A stretch of DNA of 64,000 nucleotides from Undibacterium parvum (GCF_003955735.1 NZ_CP034464.1:3906001-3970000), one strand, 5' to 3'. Positions 5,517 through 13,312 are shown, numbered from the stretch's first letter. Notes: a model not told the origin generated them from the sequence alone. Made by a program: numbers and translations.

Positions 5517-8468
5517 ATGACACAGTTTCATAACGACCGCCCCAGCATAGAGGCGATACAAGCTGCACTTACTTTCATACCTCCGAATGATCGCGCCTTA
5601 TGGCTCAAGGTTGGTATGGCCTTAAAAGCAGAATTGGGCGACACAGGTTTTGATCAGTTTGATAGCTGGAGCCAGAACGCAGAAAATTACGACATGGCCG
5701 CCAGTAAATCGGTCTGGAAGGGCTTTAAAGCCGGTGGCAAGATCGGCATAGGGACACTGTTCTTTGAAGCCAAGCAAAGGGGTTTTAATCCCAAAGACCA
5801 CGCACCTGCCGCAGCATTAAGCGCCGAAGAAACGGCACGAATCAAACAAGAACGTGAGCAACGCCTTGCCGCTGATCAGGCCGAGATAGAACAGAATCAG
5901 GCGGCAGCGGCCAGTATCGCGGCGACCACATGGGGTACTGCGAAAGACAGCGGCGAATCTGCTTATCTGGAAAAGAAGCGTGTCGCCGCCCATGGTCTAC
6001 GTTTTGCAGCCCACAAAGCGGGCGCGGTGCTGTTAGTGCCGGTGTGGGATGAGCACGGCAAGCTGTGGAATATTCAGCGCATCTTTGCCAGCGGCGATAA
6101 ACGGTTTTATACCGGCGGGCGGGTGTCTGGCTGCTTTCACTGTATCGGGGAAATTACCGCCTCAGAGTGGTTATTGATTGCCGAAGGTTACGCCACCGGC
6201 GCGACTCTTTTTGAAGCCACTGGCCATGCCGTTGTAATTGCTTTTAGTGAGACCAATGTGAAGCATGTAGCGGCCATCATGCGGGCGCGTTATCCAGAAA
6301 AGCGCATTCTGATTTGTGCCGATGATGACAGCCAGACCGAACAAAAGACCGGAAAAAATCCTGGCATAGTAGCGGCCACCGAAGCGGCCAAAGCCATTCA
6401 AGCCTTATGGTGCAAGCCCTTGAATTTGCCAAAAGAGGGCAACGATTTTAATGATCTGGCACACGCCATGGGCAACGAGGAAGTGACAAGGCAAATTGCT
6501 GTAACCATGCAAACAGTGCCCAGCCAGACAAGCGCCAAAGCCTCGCCAGTAAACCAAAACAGCGCACAAGCGATAAATGAAGAACCGTTGAAGGCGAACA
6601 AGGTCAACGCAGAAAAAACGCCTGAAAAGCCGACTGAAAAGCCACCGGCTAAACCACGCCAAACGAGCAACCGCAAAAGCGCCGGTGACGGCCAGTCTTC
6701 CAAACCGTTTTTTACTTCCAATGACGGCGGCGTATTCTTCCATGCCTTCCATGAGGGGGAGCCGTTGCCCGCCATGAAGATTTGCTCGCCCCTTCATGTG
6801 GTGGCAAAAACCCGTGATGCGGCAAATGGGGAATGGGGCTACCTTCTGGAATTCACCGACCCTGACGGCCACCAAAAACGCTGGTCTATGCCCGCCAAAA
6901 TGCTGGCCGGTGACGGCACACAATACCGCTCTGATTTGCTGTCTATGGGTTTGATGATCGAGGCTGGCCTAAAGGCTAAAAATTATCTGACGACCTACAT
7001 TCAAACCGCCGATGTTCCGGATCGGGTGCGATGCGTTGACCGTACCGGCTGGCATGATGATGTGTACGTGCTGCCAGATCGCACCATAGGAACGGGAGAG
7101 GAACAAGTCTTGTTTCAGACCATGGGCGGGGCAAATTCCGCATTTAAGCAGCGCGGCACTTTGGAAGAGTGGCAAACCCATGTGGCGGCACATTGTCGCG
7201 GCAATTCACGCATGCAGTTTTTTATCTCTACCGCCTTTGCTTCGACGCTACTACATCATGCAGGTGTACCCAGCGGCGGCTTTCATATCTGGGGCGATAG
7301 CTCAACCGGAAAAAGTACCGCCGTGATCGTGGCCGGTTCGGTGTTTGGCGGGGCAGATTACAAGAAGAGCTGGCGGGCAACCGATAACGCCTTGGAACCA
7401 ACGGCACAGCAATATTCGGATGCCTTGCTGATCTTGGATGAACTGGCGCAAGCTGACCCGAAGACGGTGGGCAATGTGGTGTACATGCTGGGCAATGAAG
7501 CCGGTAAAGGTCGGGCAACCCAAAACGCCACGGCCAAGAGAATTGCCACTTGGCGCTTATTGTTTATCAGTGATGGTGAGATCAGTTTATCTGGCCACAT
7601 GGCCGAAGTGGGTAAGGCGACTAAAGGCGGCCATGATGTACGCATGGCACATATCAGCGCCGATGCAGGCAAAGGTTTGGGCGTCTATGAGACCGTGCAC
7701 GACTTCGAAGGTGGCGCGGCCTTGTCCGACCATTTAACCAAAGCCGCGCACCAGTATTACGGCACGGCGGGCTTGGCCTTCATTGAATGGGCAGTGTCGC
7801 AATCTAGCGCCTTACGTTCATTGATGGCGAAAGAACTCAACAATAAACTGCAAGAGATTTGCCCGAAAGACGCACACGGCCAAGTGTCCCGTGTGGCGAC
7901 CCGCTTTGCTTTAGTGGGGCTGGCCGGTGAAATGGCAACCATCGCAGGAATTACCGGCTGGGCGGAAGGCGAAGCGACCGAGGCGGCGGCAACTTGTTTT
8001 AATGATTGGCTGGCTAGCCGTGGCGGCGCGGGCAATATCGAACATGACCGCATGCTGTCATTATTGCCCGATTTTATTCGAGTAAATGGCGATGCCCGTT
8101 TTGGCTGGAAGCACAGGGAATTGGATGATCACGCACCGAAGATCATCAACCAAGCGGGCTTTAGGCGCATGGTAAGTAAGAGTGGGACAGCGATAGACAG
8201 TAACACCGCCCACGGCAAGGAGTATGGCGACAAGGTGCATCCGGACGAAGCCAGCGGCGCAACGATTGAATACTTCATTGACCCGAAGGTTTTCTCTACC
8301 GAGATTTGTCGTGGTTATGACGCTAGGGCTGTGACTGCAAAGCTGGTAGCGGCGGGCGTGTTTGAAGTCGGCAAAGATGGCAAAAGCAGCGTACAGGCAC
8401 GCTATGCTGGAGCCAATAACCGTTACTACAAAGTATCCAGTGAAAAGCTGAGTGAGTTACATATTTGA
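5517..8468 (+). CDS. PriCT-2 / Toprim / DUF927 replication protein (primase-helicase)
   Basis: 983 aa, the replicase of the element, functionally parallel to the P4 alpha protein. Domains in order: PriCT-2-like N-terminus (about 10-85, WLKVGMALKAELGDTGFDQFDSWS); Toprim domain (about 215-310, IAEGYATGATLFEATG then ICADDDSQ); Pro/Lys-rich linker (about 345-400); DUF927-type helicase with Walker A GDSSTGKST (about 590) and Walker B ALLILDELAQ (about 637). It should prime and unwind the element during its own replication, probably from the iteron cluster at 11.2-11.3 kb. Preceded by GGGGCGC five bases from the ATG. Last gene of the early operon. Confidence 0.92.
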   Translation: MTQFHNDRPSIEAIQAALTFIPPNDRALWLKVGMALKAELGDTGFDQFDSWSQNAENYDMAASKSVWKGFKAGGKIGIGTLFFEAKQRGFNPKDHAPAAALSAEETARIKQEREQRLAADQAEIEQNQAAAASIAATTWGTAKDSGESAYLEKKRVAAHGLRFAAHKAGAVLLVPVWDEHGKLWNIQRIFASGDKRFYTGGRVSGCFHCIGEITASEWLLIAEGYATGATLFEATGHAVVIAFSETNVKHVAAIMRARYPEKRILICADDDSQTEQKTGKNPGIVAATEAAKAIQALWCKPLNLPKEGNDFNDLAHAMGNEEVTRQIAVTMQTVPSQTSAKASPVNQNSAQAINEEPLKANKVNAEKTPEKPTEKPPAKPRQTSNRKSAGDGQSSKPFFTSNDGGVFFHAFHEGEPLPAMKICSPLHVVAKTRDAANGEWGYLLEFTDPDGHQKRWSMPAKMLAGDGTQYRSDLLSMGLMIEAGLKAKNYLTTYIQTADVPDRVRCVDRTGWHDDVYVLPDRTIGTGEEQVLFQTMGGANSAFKQRGTLEEWQTHVAAHCRGNSRMQFFISTAFASTLLHHAGVPSGGFHIWGDSSTGKSTAVIVAGSVFGGADYKKSWRATDNALEPTAQQYSDALLILDELAQADPKTVGNVVYMLGNEAGKGRATQNATAKRIATWRLLFISDGEISLSGHMAEVGKATKGGHDVRMAHISADAGKGLGVYETVHDFEGGAALSDHLTKAAHQYYGTAGLAFIEWAVSQSSALRSLMAKELNNKLQEICPKDAHGQVSRVATRFALVGLAGEMATIAGITGWAEGEATEAAATCFNDWLASRGGAGNIEHDRMLSLLPDFIRVNGDARFGWKHRELDDHAPKIINQAGFRRMVSKSGTAIDSNTAHGKEYGDKVHPDEASGATIEYFIDPKVFSTEICRGYDARAVTAKLVAAGVFEVGKDGKSSVQARYAGANNRYYKVSSEKLSELHI

Positions 8469-8644
8469 TTTAAATTTCAATAATAGAACAATGAGGCGAG
8501 TAGTTTTGTTAAAGCATTTCAGTTGTTGTTACGTTTGAAATATAGATCAAAATTCTTCGTTTAAATACAAGAGCCTATTATTTGATTGATTTTGATTAAC
8601 TTACATGCAATCCTTGCTAGATTTTTACTAATATCGATAGACAA
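8469..8644 (+). promoter_or_regulatory. AT-rich spacer with weak promoter ahead of the retron-like operon
   Basis: 176 bp, clearly AT-richer than the replicase gene. The best sigma-70-like pair is TTGATT (8592-8597), 17 bp, TGCTAG (8615-8620), about 25 bp before the first ATG; the match is weak. No clear terminator follows the replicase, so read-through from the early operon is possible. Confidence 0.3.
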
Positions 8645-9163
8645 ATGCATCCAATTGGCGAAATGGGTATGGAAATTGTGGCTCGGCATTTGCAGGAGCA
8701 AGCCGAGTCTAAGGCTCCCTCCCATGAGGGGGATCTTTTTGGGCGTTCCGCGTTTAACCGATATTATTACGCTGCGTATCTGGAAGTTCGATTTGGCTTA
8801 AGTGGGTGGAGGCCTGAGTGGAAAGGGGATATGGCACATGCGAAGATTCCAGAAATACTAAGAGGACAAGTTTTAAGAACGTTAAAAACTGGACTTCGGG
8901 CAGCGGAGAGAAATAGTGATAATGAAGTTGCTTCATTATGCAGTGGCGGTATTACTGCAGCTAGAGAACTTGCACAATTAATGGATAACGGTCGAAGTGC
9001 GCGGGTGACGGCAGATTACAACCCTGAGATTAAAGTGGAATTCAGACCTGATACAAATTTTAGACTCAATACTGTAGGAGTCCATGAAGCAAGGTCTTGG
9101 CCAGTTAAAGCCAGAACGTGGGTAAATATAATTTCGCAAGCGTGGAGGCAAGTTGATGAGTAA
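8645..9163 (+). CDS. Unknown protein of the retron-like operon, HEPN-like helix pattern
   Basis: 172 aa; ATG 8645 or the in-frame ATG 8663, neither with a good ribosome site. I do not recognise the family. The segment FNRYYYAAYLEVR (about residues 38-50) resembles the first helices of HEPN/Abi-type domains (RYYYAAF-like). A C-terminal RLNTVGVH fits the loose R-X(4-6)-H pattern of HEPN ribonucleases, but lies in a region that does not look helical, so the assignment is weak. It overlaps the next gene by eight bases and is co-directional with the retron RNA and RT. By analogy with other retrons it may be an effector or half of a toxin-antitoxin pair. Confidence 0.75.
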   Translation: MHPIGEMGMEIVARHLQEQAESKAPSHEGDLFGRSAFNRYYYAAYLEVRFGLSGWRPEWKGDMAHAKIPEILRGQVLRTLKTGLRAAERNSDNEVASLCSGGITAARELAQLMDNGRSARVTADYNPEIKVEFRPDTNFRLNTVGVHEARSWPVKARTWVNIISQAWRQVDE

Positions 9164-9890
9164 TAACGTTGAAATACAGTCTCGCTTACATGATCTCGAA
9201 ATACCATGTACTGGCGCGATTGTGCGAGGTGACCTAGGAGAAAAACACTTTTTTGTACATGTGCCAATATTGAGAAGTGCTGAGAACAAACAAATACCAC
9301 CTAATAAAAAATTAAATTTCGCAAAAGAACTTTTTGCGAAAGAAGGTATTTCCATTGATTTTCTGTTGCATGATGATTTTGGGCTTGATGTCGAAGGTGG
9401 CTTGCGAGCAACGATTTTGCATACTTTTGGTGATTCTGTGCGAAATATTTTTTTGTCAATTTCTGAGGGGGTTGCATCTGTTTGGATTGACCCCAAAGTG
9501 GCGCTAGAGCCTGAAAAATTGGCAGAAATCAAGAATAGAGCAGAGCAGTTTCTTTTTACTTTTGATATTGAGAATGTTGGTGTTGCAGTGACTACGGGTG
9601 AGAAACTACCGAGCATATTAGTTTGTCTTCGGACTATTCGGACACTGGCACCAATTATGAATCACGCTTTACTTACCGAGCTTGTGAATGGAGGCTTTTC
9701 GATTCCATCACTTGATTGGTTGAACCGCCGTCTTGATGTAATGCGAAAAGACGGGAAAATTATTCGAAAAGAAGACGGCACTTATGTTTTATCCTTGATA
9801 AGCTTAGAGAAACTAGGGTCTGAACGCGGAAGGGGCAGTCCCGATATCAAACGCATACTTGCGCTTGGGAGGGGGGCGATGATACGATAG
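9156..9890 (+). CDS. Unknown protein of the retron-like operon with C-terminal winged helix
   Basis: 244 aa. ATG 9156 is preferred over TTG 9153 because GGAGG sits eight bases upstream; the start lies inside the previous gene. The N-terminal about 150 residues are alpha/beta and unrecognised (GEKHFFVHVPILRSAENKQIPP, SISEGVASVWIDPKVAL). The C-terminus (about 165-215: LLTELVNGGFSIPSLDWLNRRLDVMRKDGKIIRKEDGTYVLS in pattern) looks like a winged helix, suggesting nucleic-acid binding. Its stop codon lies inside the predicted msr-msd RNA. That is strong evidence that the two genes, the RNA and the RT form one transcript. It could be the retron effector partner or a regulator. Confidence 0.8.
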   Translation: MSNNVEIQSRLHDLEIPCTGAIVRGDLGEKHFFVHVPILRSAENKQIPPNKKLNFAKELFAKEGISIDFLLHDDFGLDVEGGLRATILHTFGDSVRNIFLSISEGVASVWIDPKVALEPEKLAEIKNRAEQFLFTFDIENVGVAVTTGEKLPSILVCLRTIRTLAPIMNHALLTELVNGGFSIPSLDWLNRRLDVMRKDGKIIRKEDGTYVLSLISLEKLGSERGRGSPDIKRILALGRGAMIR

Positions 9891-10031
9891 CAACGTGGGG
9901 GTCTCGGCGAGAGTGTGTATCATGCTCAATTTGCCAAGATTATGCTTTAGAAGGGTGCCGTAAAAAGATTCGGTGCTCCTTCGAAGCCCCGAATATTTTT
10001 ACGGCTCCTATATGAAAGTTAGACTTTGCTA
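9888..10031 (+). ncRNA. Retron-like msr-msd RNA
   Basis: It lies between the effector-like gene and the RT, where retron RNAs sit. A long msd-type hairpin has arms at 9957-9973 (GCCGTAAAAAGATTCGG) and 9989-10005, pairing at 16 of 17 positions around a 15-nt loop. Upstream, GGCGAGAG...TATCAT (9906-9923) strongly resembles the branch-point region of Ec86 (AGCGAGAGGTTTATCATTAAGG) and folds into a small stem (9911-9927, UAU loop). The ends can pair as a1/a2: TAGCAA (9888-9893) with TTGCTA (10026-10031), plus GTCT (9901-9904) with AGAC (10021-10024). The branching G is probably 9906 or 9907. Ends are estimates. Confidence 0.75.
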
Positions 10032-10032
10032 A

Positions 10033-11013
10033 ATGAGGCTCCCACAACCCCTCCTCGACTCACCTTACTTCCAATTTAGTACAGTTAACGAACTTTGTAA
10101 GGCCGCAGGGGATCCTGATTCAGCAGAAGTCATGGAAATAAGACGCTTAGATGCTCTTAATTTACCACCTGTAAGTTCAAGGCAAATACTGGGATTAATG
10201 TTCGGGTTGAATTCTGGCTTAATTTGGTCATTTCAAAGCCGCACGCATCGCTACTACCGAACATTTAATATTCCTAAAGGGAACCGTCAGAGACGTATTG
10301 ATGCGCCTTGTGTCGGTCTAAAAGCTATTCAGAAATGGTTGGCAACTCAGCTACAAGGCGCGTATAAAGTGCCGGATCATGTCTTTGGTTTTGTTGCTGG
10401 ACGCTCTCATATTGATGCTGCTTCTGTACATGCACAGGCGGTTTGGGTGTTGTCAGTGGATATACGTGATTTTTTTCAAACTACACCAAAATCGCTCGTT
10501 AAAACTAGGCTTCTCGAGTTGGGTTTCTTAGAGAAGGGTGCAGAACTTATCGCATCATTATGTTGCTTGCGTGATAATCTCGCACAGGGCGCTCCAACTA
10601 GTCCATTACTTTCAAATGTATGTTTTATTCATGTAGATCAACAACTTTCTTACCTTGCTGATAAATATAACTTAAGGCTTTCGCGATATGCTGATGATAT
10701 TGTTTTCTCTGGGAAAGGCCAATGTCCGGATACTTTAAGAGACGAATTAGAGTCCCTTTTTATCGGCAGTACTTGGGTACTGGCGCCAGAGAAGACAGAG
10801 TTGGTATCACTCCCTAAAAGATTGAAAGTTCACGGCCTGTTAGTTCATGGTGAAAATATTAGACTTACAAAAGGATATAGAAACAAAATACGCACGTACA
10901 AACATTTGCTAGCAACAAAAGGGGCGGAGTTGACCAACTCAGAAAAAATAAAAGGTCATATATCGTACGAAAAATATGTTGATCTGGTAGTTGATGCGCA
11001 ACGTAATACTTAA
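10033..11013 (+). CDS. Retron-type RNA-directed DNA polymerase
   Basis: 326 aa, normal retron RT length. Motifs in order: IPKGNRQRRIDAP (RT1), VFGFVAGRSHIDAASVH (RT2 with DAxxxH where retrons have NAxxH), SVDIRDFFQT (RT3, about 143), LAQGAPTSPLLSN (RT4, about 185), SRYADDIVFSG (catalytic YADD, about 218) and a C-terminal VHG where most retron RTs have VTG (about 264). It should reverse-transcribe the msd part of the RNA immediately upstream into multicopy single-stranded DNA, and in known retrons also guards or controls an effector. The ATG two bases after the a2 arm lacks a clear ribosome site. Divergent motif residues suggest a less common clade. Confidence 0.95.
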   Translation: MRLPQPLLDSPYFQFSTVNELCKAAGDPDSAEVMEIRRLDALNLPPVSSRQILGLMFGLNSGLIWSFQSRTHRYYRTFNIPKGNRQRRIDAPCVGLKAIQKWLATQLQGAYKVPDHVFGFVAGRSHIDAASVHAQAVWVLSVDIRDFFQTTPKSLVKTRLLELGFLEKGAELIASLCCLRDNLAQGAPTSPLLSNVCFIHVDQQLSYLADKYNLRLSRYADDIVFSGKGQCPDTLRDELESLFIGSTWVLAPEKTELVSLPKRLKVHGLLVHGENIRLTKGYRNKIRTYKHLLATKGAELTNSEKIKGHISYEKYVDLVVDAQRNT

Positions 11014-11095
11014 TTGTTAAATAGGTCATTAATTCGCTTGCGCATCGGCGGCGCGGCCTGTGGGTGGGGCTGAGGGTGAATTTCCTTTGCGCGAC

Positions 11096-11161
11096 AAAAA
11101 ACGGTCATTTATTGCATTGATACCAATAAAAAGGGATATTCGTGCGATAAGTGGCCGTTTT
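11096..11161 (+). terminator. Long RNA stem after the RT gene: terminator or structured RNA
   Basis: Arms 11096-11115 (AAAAACGGTCATTTATTGCA) and 11142-11161 pair over 20 bp in the + transcript, with exactly three non-Watson-Crick positions, all U opposite G. On the minus strand these would be A-C mismatches, so the structure makes sense only as a + strand RNA. The 26-nt loop is AT-rich and the right arm ends in five T. It most simply ends the retron operon; it could also be a second small RNA. Confidence 0.55.
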
Positions 11162-11223
11162 TCTATTGGCTTCACCTTGATGAAGTTAAATCGAGGTCGC
11201 TAGTTCAAGAATAAAATTTGGCG

Positions 11224-11335
11224 GTAACACCTGAAACACAAATTTTGTATTTGTAACACCTTAAAGTGTTACGCCTAACATATTGATTTTAAAAGATAAT
11301 GTGTAAAATCGCGCACTGTGTAACACTGTAACACC
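11224..11335. repeat. GTAACAC iteron cluster, candidate replication origin of the element
   Basis: Five copies of GTAACAC(C/T) in 112 bp: 11224-11231, 11253-11260, an inverted copy 11265-11272 (AGTGTTAC), 11320-11327 and 11328-11335. The copies at 11253 and 11265 form a hairpin-like pair. P4-alpha-type replicases bind short GGTG-containing iterons, and GGTGTTAC read on the other strand fits that style. It lies in gene-free DNA downstream of the replicase and cargo. Confidence 0.45.
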
Positions 11336-11927
11336 GGAAAAGTAGGGCTGGCGAGTTTTTAAACGCAGTTAAGCAAGCGGTTTTCTGGTGTGCTTTTGAT
11401 GCGCGCTTTATCGTGAACGTTCCACCATTAAATGCCTTACAAGGTTGTGCTGGTGATGATTGTGCTGATGCACACCTATTGATTCCCTTTAGTCTGGCGG
11501 TTCCTTCCCTTGCATTTGGCCTACGTGGGTAATTCGTGCTCGTGGTTTTCGCCGTCACTGATTTTTTTTGGGGTGGTCACTTAGGTGGTCGGTGATCAGC
11601 GACCAACATAAGGGGAGGGGAGCCCCCCCTATAAAGGTACTTCCAGCGACTACCCTGACAAGGGTAATTCTAACCCCGTCAAAATTCTAGCGGGAGCACT
11701 TTTGAAATTCCTTACACTTCGCCTGAATGATTATGCTTCCTTACATGTTATTGGCGCTGGTGATAACTGAAGGGTAAGTGAACCTGTAGATCGAAAATTT
11801 TTCAATTTCATGCGATAGACTGCAGATGATCATCTTGCATTAATGCATCAATGACTTTAATTTGAAATTGAGATGCTGGCACTGCTTTTTGCGCAGGTCG
11901 TCTTGACCGTTGTGCGAAAGTAATGTG
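11336..11927. other. Gene-poor stretch with palindrome and GGTGGTC repeats
   Basis: No credible gene. Contents: direct repeats GGTGGTC at 11572-11578 and 11584-11590; a near-perfect palindrome GGTCGGTGATCAGCGACC (11587-11604, one mismatched pair); and a G-then-C run at 11611-11630 (GGGGAGGGGAGCCCCCCC core). These could be part of the origin, an operator or a packaging site of the satellite; nothing decides between them. The remaining DNA to 11927 shows no recognisable signal. Confidence 0.35.
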
Positions 11928-12395
11928 TCATTTATGACGCTCACATTGTTTGATGTAGCGTTCTTGAATTTTCTCAACTTCAACTATGCGTTTCCTAACA
12001 GTTGCGTCAGATAAATTGTCGGAAAGCTTCAATTGAAGGTTAGTTTGGATATCATTAAGATAGCCAAGTGCAAATATCTTTTTCAAGTCGCACATAACAT
12101 GCGCTTTAGCACTATCTTCTCCTTCGGTGGCTATGTAAGCGAATTCAAGAATCTGTAAAGCATCCACACACTTTGTAAAATTGGACTGGCAGTCCATAGA
12201 TAACTTTACAGCGTAGATCTCTGCAGGCAGTTGCTGAAGCGCGGTAAATAGCTCAGCACGATTCTTCTGGATGTTCGCACGCTTGATTGTATCCCATGGA
12301 TCTGTGGAGAAATGTTGCGAACAACCAGTAATTAGCCCAAACGTCAAGGCGAGTGCGGGAAGAAGTCGCTGAGTGACGTGTTCAATGCGCAGCAT
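11928..12395 (-). CDS. Hypothetical lipoprotein
   Basis: 155 aa with a lipoprotein signal peptide: hydrophobic LLPALALTFGLITGC with the lipobox Cys at about residue 25. The mature part is helical and charged, with two Cys (SMDCQSNFTKCVDAL) and a C-terminal EVEKIQERYIKQCERHK. No family recognised. Single gene with an AAGGAATTCC-type ribosome site upstream. It marks the return of ordinary chromosomal-looking sequence right of the island. Confidence 0.75.
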   Translation of the reverse strand: MLRIEHVTQRLLPALALTFGLITGCSQHFSTDPWDTIKRANIQKNRAELFTALQQLPAEIYAVKLSMDCQSNFTKCVDALQILEFAYIATEGEDSAKAHVMCDLKKIFALGYLNDIQTNLQLKLSDNLSDATVRKRIVEVEKIQERYIKQCERHK

Positions 12396-13090
12396 AAGGA
12401 ATTCCTCAAGGTGTTTAAACCGTCATTTTGATTTACCAACGAAAAAACTTGATAGCATTTTTTCGGTGCGCTGAAAATACTTATAGCTACATGTTCAAAT
12501 AGTGAAAATAGTGAGGCAAAGTAATTCTATCAACAATTTAATTCCTAGAGTGCAAGCTCCACTGAAACCCTTCTTACATTCCGCCTCTTTAAAAATCTAT
12601 AGTTACAAACCTGTTAAAAAGGGTAAGGAAATTCTTTTGCATCCATGGGTGCATCCATGAGTCAATTGTGAAAATCATAAAGCCTTTGTTTATGCGGGTT
12701 TTGAGGCATTATTCGGCTTCCTCTCTCCCATTAATATGCTGCCGGCAGTGCCGTGTAGCCGAGAAAGCCGCTTTACTCATTATGAGTAAAGCGGCTTTTT
12801 TGTTGTGGGCGCGCTCAGCGATGCCGCTTGATGAGTTGCGATTGAGCGCGCGTGCTGGCCTGGCCCAATTACCCATACTCCTGCCAGTACCCTTGAATTT
12901 ATGGTCATTGGCGCATAGCAGATAAGCGCTTTTAAAAATACTCCCTCTATTTTATTGAACGCATGGCAGCTAGGCGTGATTGCTTTGGCGCAATCGGGCG
13001 TTGCTTGCTATGCCGTAGCTCGGTAGCTGCGATTAGCGTAGCGGAATCGCACGCACCTCACTGTGCCGTAGCACATTAAAAAACGCCCCT
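12396..13090. other. Intergenic DNA, no gene; short tandem repeat and orphan terminator
   Basis: No coding frame is convincing. A 12-bp unit GCATCCATG(G/A)GT is tandemly doubled at 12639-12662. The strong terminator at 12764-12801 has no identified gene on either side, so a small RNA or an old tRNA or attachment-site remnant could lie at 12660-12763, but I cannot identify one. Confidence 0.4.
12764..12801. terminator. Strong bidirectional rho-independent terminator without an assigned gene
   Basis: AAAGCCGCTTTACTCAT (12764-12780) and its exact complement (12782-12798), separated by one base and followed by T-tract bases to 12801, with A residues on the opposite side. A 15-plus-bp perfect stem; functional on both strands by sequence. 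Confidence 0.8.
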
Positions 13091-13165
13091 GCCATTACGC
13101 ATATTTCATGCGCGTCTCCAAGCATGCTTGCTGGTCTGTGAGCCGCATGGGATATGCGCGGTGGC
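13091..13165. repeat. REP-like palindromic repeat, copy 1
   Basis: Outer arms ACGCATATTTCATGCG and CGCATGGGATATGCG with an inner stretch of about 35 bp. Member of the dispersed family whose arms read CGCATATTCCATGCG / CGCATGGAATATGCG. Confidence 0.75.
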
Positions 13166-13221
13166 TTGCTGGTGTTTTTGTTTGCTGTTGTTCTGCGTTT
13201 TATTGTTTTCTGTGGTTGTTG

Positions 13222-13312
13222 TGCGATTGCTGGCCGGTGGTAGACCGGCGGCTACTTCCTTTTCTTGCTTCGCCAAGAAACGGAAGCAAAAGAAGGCGAC
13301 GCAAAGTCGCTG
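13222..13312 (+). repeat. Left arm of a long inverted repeat
   Basis: About 90 bp, from GCGATTGCTGGCCGGTGG to GACGCAAAGTCGCTG. It is repeated in inverted orientation at 13763-13852 with about three mismatches. The pairing continues more weakly inward (ATTTTCCGCC...GGCAGCGCCACATGCG near 13397-13433 against CGCATGTGGCGCTGCC near 13643-13658). The whole structure spans about 630 bp. Contains the internal palindromes GCCGGTGGTAGACCGGC and GGCGACGCAAAGTCGC. Confidence 0.85.

Larger units (their letters stand above)
1..11640. mobile_element. Integrated P4-like satellite or genomic island (limits approximate)
   Basis: Inferred unit. It contains an AlpA-type regulator, a chain of tiny ATGA-overlapping genes, an antisense-RNA-like immunity locus, a P4-alpha-like primase/helicase and an iteron cluster, which together are the usual core of P4-like satellites. 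A retron-like cassette is carried behind the replicase. No integrase or attachment site is seen, so the left end lies outside the window. The right end is placed loosely after the iterons and palindromes near 11.6 kb, where ordinary sequence with a chromosomal-looking lipoprotein gene begins. Confidence 0.5.

Noticed and set aside
6405-6923. 172-aa minus-strand frame inside the replicase gene
   Set aside because: Fully antisense to a conserved coding region with clear Toprim and DUF927 motifs.
8645-9163. Firm HEPN ribonuclease call
   Set aside because: Only one helix-like motif fits; the R-X6-H lies in a strand- or loop-like region, so it is kept as a weak resemblance only.
11289-11558. 89-aa minus-strand frame across the iterons
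   Set aside because: It translates the iteron repeats, lacks a ribosome site and has no domain; treated as chance, though similar frames may be annotated in sister elements.
12600-12760. tRNA 3' fragment as right attachment site of the island
   Set aside because: No T-arm or acceptor sequence ending in CCA could be recognised, and the left end is not available for comparison.
12668-12925. 85-aa + strand frame
   Set aside because: It runs through the strong terminator stem at 12764-12801, so it is unlikely to be a gene.
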